From UBA6022 sp035704495 (GTDB lineage Bacteria; Patescibacteriota; Saccharimonadia; Saccharimonadales; Saccharimonadaceae): DNA of 6,048 nucleotides. Both the position numbers and the translations under genes were made by a program. Every line of letters starts with the position of its first letter. Positions within the stretch are counted from its first letter, which is position 1. The notes under the pieces were generated by a model. It was given only the letters and a program-made list of their open reading frames with translations, searched no databases and was not told the origin of the DNA. Of this stretch, positions 1 through 5,949 are shown piece after piece. The stretch covers positions 1 to 6,048 of the forward strand of contig DASSWW010000031.1 of the NCBI GenBank assembly GCA_035704495.1. Reading direction: 5' to 3'.

Positions 1-507
1 GAACCACGCGTCCGAACTGATTGGGAACGACAATTAATTGCGGCATGCGACGAATGGAATCGACCGATTTTGGGCGTTTGCTATGGCGAACAGTTACTAA
101 ATGTACATTATGGCGGCACGCTGTATCAAGATATTGCCACCGAATGTAATAGCGATCTTGATCACGGTAAAAGCGAGCAATCTGTTCATCACGAAGTCAC
201 GTTCGAACAAGATTTTTTGGGCATTCAGGCAGGGCAAAAACTGCCCGTGGCGGCGCGTCATCATCAGGCAATACGCGATACCGCTCCTGGTATTAGCGTG
301 GTCGCTCGTGCCGCCGACGGTGGCATCGAAGCTATCGAAGGCCATGGTCATTACGGCGTACAGTGGCATGCCGAATCAGACGATACAGCACCGACAATTT
401 ATGGGGCATTTATTCAAAAATGTATTACCCAGGCGCACCCAAAACGCGTTGTCCATGCACAGCCAAAACCAAAAGTTTTGTCACGCATTTTGACACGTTT
501 TCGTTAG
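1..507 (+). CDS. Class I glutamine amidotransferase-like hydrolase (PuuD / peptidase C26 type), 5'-truncated by window edge
   Basis: The frame is open from base 1 and ends at TAG 505-507, so 168 C-terminal residues are present and the start lies upstream. The stretch PILGVCYGEQLLNV followed by GGTLYQDI is the nucleophile-elbow region typical of gamma-glutamyl-gamma-aminobutyrate hydrolases (PuuD-like). The presumed nucleophile is Cys27 of the visible part. An HHQAI motif follows, and GVQWHAES carries the presumed His123 and Glu125 of the catalytic triad. Family members hydrolyse gamma-glutamyl amide bonds in the cytoplasm. The substrate here cannot be read from sequence. Two small departures are visible: Tyr rather than the usual Arg after the Cys, and HAE instead of HPE. 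The last 20 or so residues are a basic tail (several K/R, ending LTRFR). A TTG at 70-72 is internal, not a start, because homology continues upstream of it. Family call is firm, exact substrate is not. Confidence 0.88.
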   Translation, partial: EPRVRTDWERQLIAACDEWNRPILGVCYGEQLLNVHYGGTLYQDIATECNSDLDHGKSEQSVHHEVTFEQDFLGIQAGQKLPVAARHHQAIRDTAPGISVVARAADGGIEAIEGHGHYGVQWHAESDDTAPTIYGAFIQKCITQAHPKRVVHAQPKPKVLSRILTRFR

Positions 508-516
508 GATAGCTAA

Positions 517-545
517 TTGACATACCAAACTGTTTATGCTAATAT
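517..545 (+). promoter_or_regulatory. Sigma70-type promoter with extended -10
   Basis: A perfect -35 TTGACA (517-522) is separated by 17 bp from TAATAT (540-545), which is preceded by TG at 537-538 (extended -10). The predicted start is near 552, giving a leader of about 30 nt before the ATG at 582. It lies just after the stop of the hydrolase gene, so the small acidic protein, and perhaps the metallopeptidase behind it, have their own promoter. Confidence 0.75.
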
Positions 546-581
546 AAATATATAACAGCAATAAAAATAAACAAAAAAAGT

Positions 582-794
582 ATGTCACATAAATTTCACC
601 CACACCACATTACATTTACTCCAGTCGATCCATTAGGTGATGGACTGCGCGAAGAGATTATCGCCGAGCAATCCGAATCCGATGCGATTGTGTTAGAAGA
701 GCGGCCTGATGAAGGTGAGCTATCGCATTATTGGCAATCGGTTGAATCTGATATCCACCAAGACCCCGAGTGGTTTACCTTTACCGAGGATTAA
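582..794 (+). CDS. Small, strongly acidic protein of unknown function (70 aa)
   Basis: I do not recognise a family. The N terminus is His-rich (His3, 6, 8 and 9). The rest is very acidic: I count 18 Asp/Glu against 3 Lys/Arg over 70 residues. There is no hydrophobic segment, so it should be soluble and cytoplasmic. The C-terminal third contains several aromatics (YW at 50-51, W64, F65, F67). The start is the only ATG that fits the promoter at 517-545. No Shine-Dalgarno sequence is visible: the leader upstream of the ATG is almost all A/T. The gene sits 37 bp before a metallopeptidase gene on the same strand. This spacing would allow co-transcription, but a second promoter lies in the gap. That it is a real gene is supported by the promoter, by the fit into the gap and by an amino-acid mix with folded-protein character. 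A functional link to the peptidase is only an inference from position. Confidence 0.7.
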   Translation: MSHKFHPHHITFTPVDPLGDGLREEIIAEQSESDAIVLEERPDEGELSHYWQSVESDIHQDPEWFTFTED

Positions 795-799
795 TAGAA

Positions 800-823
800 A
801 TACTATACATTTTATAGTATAAT
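800..823 (+). promoter_or_regulatory. -10 box overlapping an 8-bp inverted repeat; possible leaderless promoter/operator
   Basis: A perfect TATAAT lies at 818-823, only 8 bp before the ATG at 832. A transcript started there would begin at about 830-832, that is, at or next to the start codon. No good -35 is present at 16-18 bp. The arms ATACTATA (800-807) and TATAGTAT (813-820) form a perfect 8-bp inverted repeat with a 5-nt centre, and the right arm overlaps the -10. This could be a repressor site, or simply AT-rich symmetry. No T-run follows, so it is not a normal terminator for the upstream gene. Confidence 0.45.
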
Positions 824-831
824 GAATTAAT

Positions 832-1212
832 ATGATGCAACTGACCGATGAACAATTCGATCAATTAATTACTCGTGCGATGAACGATTTGCCGCAGGAA
901 TATATTACGGGCCTGCAAAATGTCGTTATTGTTCAGGCTGATAATCCGACGCCTGAACAATTAGAAAAAATGAAAATCGACCACAACCATTTGCTGCTAG
1001 GATTGTACGAAGGTATTCCGTTAACGCAGCGGGGCAGCGGCTTTTCAGGAATGTTGCCAGATAAAATTACTTTATTTAAAAACTCTATCTTAGCTGTGGT
1101 CAATAACGATGACGAACTATTAGAACAAATCAAACGAACGTTATGGCACGAAATTGCTCATTATTACGGCCTGAACCATAGTCATATTGATAGCCTGCAA
1201 CAAAAGCGCTAG
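832..1212 (+). CDS. Small zinc metallopeptidase-like protein, HExxHxxGxxH (Zincin_1 / PF06262-like)
   Basis: This is a 126-residue protein, the usual size for the small 'metallopeptidase family protein' group (PF06262-like minimal zincins). Near the C terminus HEIAHYYGLNH (residues 106-116) gives His106 and His110 as presumed zinc ligands, Glu107 as catalytic base and His116 as possible third ligand in metzincin spacing. Many members of the family have an acidic residue rather than His at that third position, so this variant matches the classical HExxHxxGxxH pattern better. The N-terminal half starts with a helix rich in Asp/Glu/Gln (FDQLITRAMNDLPQEY), then a beta-rich middle, as in the family. 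No signal peptide is seen, so a cytoplasmic location is likely. Substrate is unknown. The start could equally be the second ATG at 835. There is no Shine-Dalgarno, and translation may be leaderless. The stop overlaps that of the convergent gene. Confidence 0.82.
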   Translation: MMQLTDEQFDQLITRAMNDLPQEYITGLQNVVIVQADNPTPEQLEKMKIDHNHLLLGLYEGIPLTQRGSGFSGMLPDKITLFKNSILAVVNNDDELLEQIKRTLWHEIAHYYGLNHSHIDSLQQKR

Positions 1213-2057
1213 CCAATACGCGTGACTGACAGGTGATGGGCGGCTAGTCCAGCAGCAACCGTATCATTGGCTTCGAACGGGTTCGTGTCGTTGTGCTGGT
1301 GCGACCGACGAACGTCGTCAATCTGTAACATCCATTTTTGCGCTGCCTCATCAATACTGGACTGTAGCTCGACATGACGGCCCGCTTCTTGATAGCCGCG
1401 AATGACTTGGGCAGAGACGTGGTAGGCTTCGAGTTCTTCTTCAATATGGATTTGGTCACCATCTTCCCCGGGTTCAATAATAGGTCGTCGATGGAGCTGT
1501 AAGACGTGAGTTAATTCGTGGAGGGCGAACGAAGGGCTACGTTCGTTTGGTCGATCAGCGTTAAATACGACCAAGGGGCGTCCTTTTAGTGCCATAGCGC
1601 CAAAGTTGGTTTGTTGAGGTAAGGTCGCTTTAAATACATGCGCTGCGACACCGAGTTGATCAAAGCTTGCGAGTGGCATGGTGTCTTCGTCAGTATCAAA
1701 GTACTGTTTTTGCACGTTAATGATGTCGTTTGCAATTTTCGGCCCATAGTTATTTACCAAAGTCTGTTCTTGAGTCGTATTAAATGACATGTCACGATAC
1801 CTGCGCGACACCACTTCATCGCTATGTAATGCAATCATTTCGGTTTGATCGGTTTGATTGTGCACCGGAATAATTTCACCGTGCTGAATATTGGGGACCG
1901 TTGTGTGTTGCAATATATTCGATAGATCAATCGCGCGACTGCCTAATCGCTTTTCGATTTCTGGTATTTGTAGTGCTTCGACGCTTGTTTCAATAACCGT
2001 GTCAATGATCCGGTGCCGCTCTTGTTGCGAATAGGGGATGTAGTTTGGGTTATTCAT
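1209..2057 (-). CDS. HExxH metallopeptidase-like protein (gluzincin-like), 282 aa
   Basis: Counting from the ATG at 2057, HELTHVLQLH starts at residue 180. The active-site block HELTH occupies 180-184 (DNA 1506-1520), and an acidic helix EEELEAY follows at 206-212. In gluzincin-type peptidases the third zinc ligand is a Glu on a later helix, so Glu208 or Glu210 is the likely ligand. The HELTHVLQ wording resembles DUF4157-type proteins, but I cannot assign a family with certainty. The N-terminal 175 residues are unrecognised and could be a substrate-binding or regulatory domain. There is no signal peptide or membrane segment. A TTG nine bases upstream is in frame (adding three residues), but the ATG is preferred. 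No Shine-Dalgarno is present. An extended -10 promoter lies about 33 bp upstream. The gene converges on the small zincin with a 4-bp overlap, so their 3' ends cannot be separated by an intergenic terminator. Confidence 0.78.
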   Translation of the reverse strand: MNNPNYIPYSQQERHRIIDTVIETSVEALQIPEIEKRLGSRAIDLSNILQHTTVPNIQHGEIIPVHNQTDQTEMIALHSDEVVSRRYRDMSFNTTQEQTLVNNYGPKIANDIINVQKQYFDTDEDTMPLASFDQLGVAAHVFKATLPQQTNFGAMALKGRPLVVFNADRPNERSPSFALHELTHVLQLHRRPIIEPGEDGDQIHIEEELEAYHVSAQVIRGYQEAGRHVELQSSIDEAAQKWMLQIDDVRRSHQHNDTNPFEANDTVAAGLAAHHLSVTRIG

Positions 2058-2089
2058 AATAAACAATTGATCGTCGTTGTATTAGCACG

Positions 2090-2118
2090 ATTGTACCATA
2101 ATTAGTGTTATTATGCAA
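2090..2118 (-). promoter_or_regulatory. Promoter of the convergent HExxH gene
   Basis: On the minus strand, TTGCAT (2118-2113) is followed after 17 bp by TACAAT (2095-2090), which is preceded by TG at 2098-2097, an extended -10. The predicted start is near 2083, giving a leader of about 26 nt to the ATG at 2057. Confidence 0.6.
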
Positions 2119-2147
2119 GTATAAACATATTGATTTTTCTTCTAAAA

Positions 2148-2175
2148 GTAACAGTCATTATGCCTGTGTTATAAT
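2148..2175 (+). promoter_or_regulatory. Extended -10 promoter of the 216-aa envelope protein gene
   Basis: TGTTATAAT (2167-2175) is a perfect -10 with the TG extension. The best -35 is weak: GTAACA at 2148-2153 with a 16-bp spacer. It is divergent from the minus-strand promoter at 2090-2118. The predicted start is near 2182, so the leader is about 45 nt. Confidence 0.6.
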
Positions 2176-2189
2176 AAAATACATACTAA

Positions 2190-2219
2190 CCTCGGCAATT
2201 TAGCGGGGAAAAGTGAGGG
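2190..2219 (+). promoter_or_regulatory. 5' leader with hairpin and Shine-Dalgarno, similar to the leader at 2911-2940
   Basis: CCTCG (2190-2194) can pair with CGGGG (2204-2208, one G-U pair) around a 9-nt loop. GAGGG (2215-2219) is a good Shine-Dalgarno, 7 nt before the ATG. The same CCTC could instead pair with GAGG of the Shine-Dalgarno, so two exclusive folds are possible. GCGGGGAA and GTGAG are also found in the leader of the next gene at similar distances from its ATG. I do not recognise a known riboswitch class. Confidence 0.45.
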
Positions 2220-2226
2220 CAGTACG

Positions 2227-2877
2227 ATGAAACAACACATGCGGGGCGTGACATCAGTAAAAGTTCGAACGTGGGCTATAATAGCCGTGTCTGCCATCAT
2301 TACTTCAATCCTTGTCAGTATTGTTACATTTCAGCACGCTGGTGCGCTGTTAAACGCTGATGATTTACTGCGCACAGCAACCAAGCCTATTGAACGAATT
2401 TTATATGACGATAATAACGATAAATCGTCACCATCAGCATCACAGCAGCAGTCTGAACGCAGTAATAGTAACGACAGCGAATCATCACAAAACGCTGCGC
2501 CACATGCAGCTGCGCCGATGACACCGAGTCATGCTAACAATGCGACGAATAATACTCAGCGGTCTGTACAACAAGCGCAAAACGCTCACGAATCTTTGCC
2601 TGCGATGACACCTATCGATATCAATCAACTTCCACCCAGCGCGACTAAACTAGCTTACACGCCGAGTTTTGCTAGTATGCCGATGGCAGATATAGCAACA
2701 CCAACCAAAACAACGGCGCAACTCGCACCGATACAGGCCACACAACGGGGCTGGCAGATAATTGGGGTGATGTGGTATTGGTGGTTACTTGGTGTGGTGC
2801 TAGTGCTGACGATAGGAAAGCTGACGATGCAATTGCTAGCACGACGGAATGCCATCAAAAGCGCGTTTGTTAACTAG
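2227..2877 (+). CDS. Envelope protein with two membrane segments and a low-complexity linker (216 aa), SVKVR / WxWWL class
   Basis: Not a family I can name. A basic N terminus with SVKVR at residues 10-14 is followed by a hydrophobic segment (about 16-35), with a possible signal peptidase site after the A-G-A at 38-40. Residues 60-172 are a low-complexity linker rich in Ser, Asn, Gln, Ala, Thr and Pro, likely disordered and outside the membrane. At the C terminus WQIIGVMWYWWLLGV begins a second membrane helix (178-197), and basic residues (K198, then RR at 206-207) follow. The predicted layout is N-in, linker outside, C-in, or a cleaved signal peptide plus C-terminal anchor. The N-terminal element and the WxWWL element recur at the ends of the 994-aa protein encoded next, 68 bp downstream, although the middles are unrelated. 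This suggests the same export/anchoring route. It could be a wall-spanning stalk or a partner of the large protein. Role unproven. Confidence 0.75.
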   Translation: MKQHMRGVTSVKVRTWAIIAVSAIITSILVSIVTFQHAGALLNADDLLRTATKPIERILYDDNNDKSSPSASQQQSERSNSNDSESSQNAAPHAAAPMTPSHANNATNNTQRSVQQAQNAHESLPAMTPIDINQLPPSATKLAYTPSFASMPMADIATPTKTTAQLAPIQATQRGWQIIGVMWYWWLLGVVLVLTIGKLTMQLLARRNAIKSAFVN

Positions 2878-2895
2878 CGATCTGTATGGTAAAGT
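2867..2895 (+). promoter_or_regulatory. Promoter of the large surface protein gene, overlapping the end of the upstream gene
   Basis: TTGTTA (2867-2872), inside the last codons of the 216-aa gene, is followed after 17 bp by TAAAGT (2890-2895) with TG at 2887-2888 (extended -10). The predicted start is near 2902, leader about 44 nt. Since no terminator is visible before it, read-through from the upstream gene is also likely. Confidence 0.5.
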
Positions 2896-2910
2896 AAACT
2901 CAAAGTAATA

Positions 2911-2940
2911 CCGCATGTGGAGTGCGGGGAATTGAGTGAG
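2911..2940 (+). promoter_or_regulatory. 5' leader hairpin of the large surface protein gene
   Basis: CCGCA (2911-2915) pairs perfectly with TGCGG (2923-2927) around a 7-nt loop. GGAA follows, then GTGAG (2936-2940), a weak Shine-Dalgarno 5 nt before the ATG. A further perfect 6-bp pairing, ACTCAA (2898-2903) with TTGAGT (2932-2937), could close the structure if transcription starts slightly upstream of the predicted point. GCGGGGAA and GTGAG match the leader of the preceding gene. Confidence 0.45.
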
Positions 2941-2945
2941 ACAAC

Positions 2946-5930
2946 ATGGCATTACAGATTCGGCGCACGTCGTCAGTTAAAGTTCGGCTAATAACAACTT
3001 TAATGATGGCGTTTGCACTTGTAGCGCAACCGTTTTACGGTTTGGTTTCATCTCAGGTAGCATCCGCAGCCGCTGTGAGTGCCAGCGTACAAATTATTGG
3101 CGTCATGCCCAATCCGGCAGTCGGTGATAGCGAGTATGTAACACTCAAAAACATTTCTGACGGCACTGTAGACCTTGATCAGTGGAAAATTCACGACGGA
3201 GATAACGACAGCACAATTTCTACTACTAGTTCGCTTGTCGCTGGCGCAACAGTTACTATTTGTGACGGGGTTAGCAGTGTTGCATCTTGTGATGCCAGCT
3301 ATACGCTGAGCCATACTTTCACTTTTACTGATACCGGTGATACAATCACGCTTAAAAATTCTGTCCCAGAGACAATAGACACCGCAACCTATACGTCCAG
3401 TGAAGACGGCGTCGAAGTTACCTTTGCGATTGATACCAATACTTCACCAAGCGCGGAGCTTGCCGTGAACATACCCGCCACAGTAACAGTAGACACACCA
3501 ACAGAATTTAGCGTTCAGCTTGATAACATAGCTAACGCTACTGGTGTTAACGCCCGTATTGAAATGGCGCTTACCCAAGGCAATCCAAGTGCAATTCTTA
3601 TTGAAGAAAAAAATACCGACGGAACTTATTCTCCAATGCCTCGTGGTAGCGAAGAAGTTTTTTCATTGGCATCTACCGGTACCAAAGATTATAGAGTTAC
3701 ATTTGAAGATACGGTTACTTACAAAGCAGTAGTGACCTTATTAAATAATGCGAACGATAAAATGATTGCTGAACTGCCAGTATCTATAAATGTGATTGAA
3801 AGTGCGGTTATTACCGCTCCAATTAACGAATCGCCAAAAACAACTCTGACTGTCCCTACGGAAATCGTCGGCAATGAATTTACGGTTAGCGGTGTTGCCA
3901 CGGATGACAACGCACTGAACCGCGTCTATGTACAACTTGTAAACCGTGACAATAGCAAACGCTATGGTGGCACAACTATCAACTTGATTGGTAAGGGTAC
4001 GGAAGCTGATTGGTCAAAAACGTACAACGCGAATGAATTGAATTTGCCAGATGGCGACTATGCAGCGCATGTGTCGGTTGTTGACATGACTGGCAAGACT
4101 GGTTCAAAGGGCTGGTCAACTGACTTTACGGTTGATAGTACTGCACCCGTTATTGAATCAGCCACGTTAGAAAATATTAACAACGATGACGTCACAAGCG
4201 CGGCTATGAATACCGACGGAAAACTGAAGCTTACAATGGTAACCGACGAAGAAATCCTTGACTGGAAATCACAAGCCTTCTTGATGCGCACAACGGCCGA
4301 CGGTGGCGCAATTGCACTATCACGTGTTCACTTCGACAAGATTAGCGACAACACTTATGTAGCACACCTAAGCGTCGACGAAGGAGTTTTGGCTGACGCA
4401 TACACCGAAGATATGCGCCTGCGTTTCAAGCTGTATGATGTTTTGACAAATAGTACACCATGGACATACCTTACGTTAAATACCGCTGGCGAGTATGACG
4501 CCGAGGCAAGTGTCTACCGATTTACTGTTGATAATGATGCTCCCGATGCATCTGCGCTGCTGGGAGAGTCGACCATCTACATGCAACCAGGCCGAATTAA
4601 CCGCCAGTGGGAAAACAGTACTTCAGGTGATGTTGTAAAGTACATCTACAAAAGCTTTACATCAGAGGCAAGAGCTAACCATCCTAACGGTCCAGGCTGG
4701 GATAAAGAACTAACAGCAAACGGAAGCGATGTATATACCGTTTCTGGAACAACTGATCATACGTTTTGGTGGCGCGTTGCTGCGGTTGACGCTGCTGGCA
4801 ATATGACATGGAGCGAAATCCACAGTGTAGTTGTTGATAAAGATGCGCCCGTAGCTGACATTACTTCACATGAAGATGGCGAAGATGTGAGCGGTATCGT
4901 CGACCTAGTTGGGGAAGTTAGTGATGTAAATCCAATGAATACGTATTTCCGTATTACCGGCCCAGGCTATGGAGATACGAGCTTGTTCAAAGATGGACGT
5001 TCTGTACACGAGTTTGTATGGGATACGACACATCTACCTAATGGTGCATACACGGTACAATTTGAAACACGTGATCAGGCAGGCAACAAAACCAGTGTTT
5101 CTACTGAAAAAATTACACTTAATGTTAACAATCCACAACCAACTGTATTGAGCCAGAACTTTAATACCCATAGTGGTGTGGACTACAAAGGTATTAATGT
5201 TGGATTTGAAATCGCTAACTTTGCCGATGTTACAGAAGTGTCGGTTGCATTGTATCGCGATGGCGAAACGACTCCATTTGTGACGAATACCGACAACCAA
5301 AACTTGCTAGATTTGATTGCTAGCGGAATAACACAACTGAGTACACCATTTATTATTACCGATGGAATGTATATTGAAGAATACTGGAACTTGGGTGAAT
5401 ATGAGTGGACGACTGCTGATATACCTGCAATGGCGCGAGTGAGCGTGACTGGCATCAACAACGTTGGCGACATTGTTACGGAAACCGTTGACTTAACAGT
5501 AATGACTGAACCAAACGGCTGGACGTTTGCAAGTTTAGTGCCTGCTGTAGATGACGAAGATGATTCGACTACAGAAACTCAACGCAACGAAACGCAACGA
5601 AATGCACGTAGTCAGTCTGGTATTATCAGTACACTCACTCAGCCTATTTTTGCAAGTACAGCAAACAACGGCTTGGCATTCAGCGGCTCTGATGTTCTTG
5701 GCGCACAAGATGACGAAGACGAAAACACCGAAGAAGATGACGCTGAAGTCTTGGGTACCCAAGACAACGGTACGCCACTAGCAAACACTGGTGCGATCGA
5801 AACAGGTAATGATATCTTTAAGATCTTTGGCCTGGCATGGTTTTGGTGGCTTGCAATTGCCAGCGTTGCCGTAGCTGGTTGGCTATGGCTTGCCGCAGCG
5901 ATTCGTCGATACCGCGGAACTGAAATCTAA
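2946..5930 (+). CDS. Large secreted, membrane-anchored surface protein: lamin-tail domain, multiple Ig-like domains, acidic tail, C-terminal anchor (994 aa)
   Basis: Residues 1-43 form a Sec signal peptide: basic start with SVKVR at 10-14, hydrophobic core 15-32, AxA cleavage region at about 39-43. Residues 47-152 resemble a lamin-tail domain (QIIGVMPNP, EYVTLKNIS, DLDQWKIHD) with Cys106 and Cys115, which may form a disulfide. Several beta-sandwich regions follow, roughly 155-288, 289-396, 397-528, 529-630, 631-729 and 730-857. Their joints carry VDSTAP (396-401), VDNDAP (528-533) and VDKDAP (630-635). The tail 867-954 is acidic and low-complexity, with a doubled ETQRN and two VLG(A/T)QD copies (917-922 and 935-940). 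LANTG at 945-949 precedes the terminal helix 960-986, which begins IFGLAWFWWLA, and RR at 987-988. The protein should stand on the cell surface as a long adhesin-like stalk. No enzyme motif is visible. The ligand is unknown, and host contact is inference. Confidence 0.87.
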   Translation: MALQIRRTSSVKVRLITTLMMAFALVAQPFYGLVSSQVASAAAVSASVQIIGVMPNPAVGDSEYVTLKNISDGTVDLDQWKIHDGDNDSTISTTSSLVAGATVTICDGVSSVASCDASYTLSHTFTFTDTGDTITLKNSVPETIDTATYTSSEDGVEVTFAIDTNTSPSAELAVNIPATVTVDTPTEFSVQLDNIANATGVNARIEMALTQGNPSAILIEEKNTDGTYSPMPRGSEEVFSLASTGTKDYRVTFEDTVTYKAVVTLLNNANDKMIAELPVSINVIESAVITAPINESPKTTLTVPTEIVGNEFTVSGVATDDNALNRVYVQLVNRDNSKRYGGTTINLIGKGTEADWSKTYNANELNLPDGDYAAHVSVVDMTGKTGSKGWSTDFTVDSTAPVIESATLENINNDDVTSAAMNTDGKLKLTMVTDEEILDWKSQAFLMRTTADGGAIALSRVHFDKISDNTYVAHLSVDEGVLADAYTEDMRLRFKLYDVLTNSTPWTYLTLNTAGEYDAEASVYRFTVDNDAPDASALLGESTIYMQPGRINRQWENSTSGDVVKYIYKSFTSEARANHPNGPGWDKELTANGSDVYTVSGTTDHTFWWRVAAVDAAGNMTWSEIHSVVVDKDAPVADITSHEDGEDVSGIVDLVGEVSDVNPMNTYFRITGPGYGDTSLFKDGRSVHEFVWDTTHLPNGAYTVQFETRDQAGNKTSVSTEKITLNVNNPQPTVLSQNFNTHSGVDYKGINVGFEIANFADVTEVSVALYRDGETTPFVTNTDNQNLLDLIASGITQLSTPFIITDGMYIEEYWNLGEYEWTTADIPAMARVSVTGINNVGDIVTETVDLTVMTEPNGWTFASLVPAVDDEDDSTTETQRNETQRNARSQSGIISTLTQPIFASTANNGLAFSGSDVLGAQDDEDENTEEDDAEVLGTQDNGTPLANTGAIETGNDIFKIFGLAWFWWLAIASVAVAGWLWLAAAIRRYRGTEI
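5574..5603 (+). repeat. Two-copy 15-bp in-frame tandem repeat (ETQRN x2)
   Basis: Two adjacent 15-bp units encode ETQRN twice (residues 877-886 of the surface protein). The copies differ at only two third positions (ACT/ACG and CGC/CGA) plus the last base of AAC/AAT, so they are close but not identical. They lie in the disordered tail where length change is tolerated. Confidence 0.8.
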
Positions 5931-5949
5931 AGACCATAAATACTTAGTG

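Noticed and set aside
70..72. TTG as a possible start codon of the first gene.
   Set aside because: The frame is open to base 1 and the upstream residues include the strand leading to the nucleophile Cys (RPILGVC), so the gene simply begins outside the window.
97..493. Overlapping open frames inside the hydrolase gene (+ strand 101-493, - strand 97-369).
   Set aside because: They are alternative frames of a gene whose own frame carries the catalytic motifs. Their translations look random and no start signals are seen.
800..820. Inverted repeat as a terminator of the 70-aa gene.
   Set aside because: The stem is short and all A/T apart from one G-C pair, and no T-run follows. It overlaps a -10 box, which suits an operator or chance symmetry better.
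2064..2066. TTG start (2066) for the minus-strand HExxH protein.
   Set aside because: It adds only three residues and has no better ribosome-binding context. The ATG at 2057 is the simpler start.
2904..2920. AGTAATACCGCATGTGG resembles the conserved 16S rRNA region around TAATACCGCAT.
   Set aside because: The match is short, lies in a leader between two protein genes, and no other 16S helix or conserved block follows on either side. Taken as coincidence.
5574..5603. Tandem repeat considered as a CRISPR-like or mobile-element repeat.
   Set aside because: Only two adjacent in-frame 15-bp copies, no spacers, no flanking element genes. It is a local coding repeat.
5183..5781. Open frames of 75-96 codons on the minus strand (5183-5473, 5535-5762) and another + frame (5551-5781) inside the surface protein gene.
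   Set aside because: The coding frame is secured by domain content, signal peptide and anchor. The alternatives show no recognisable protein features.
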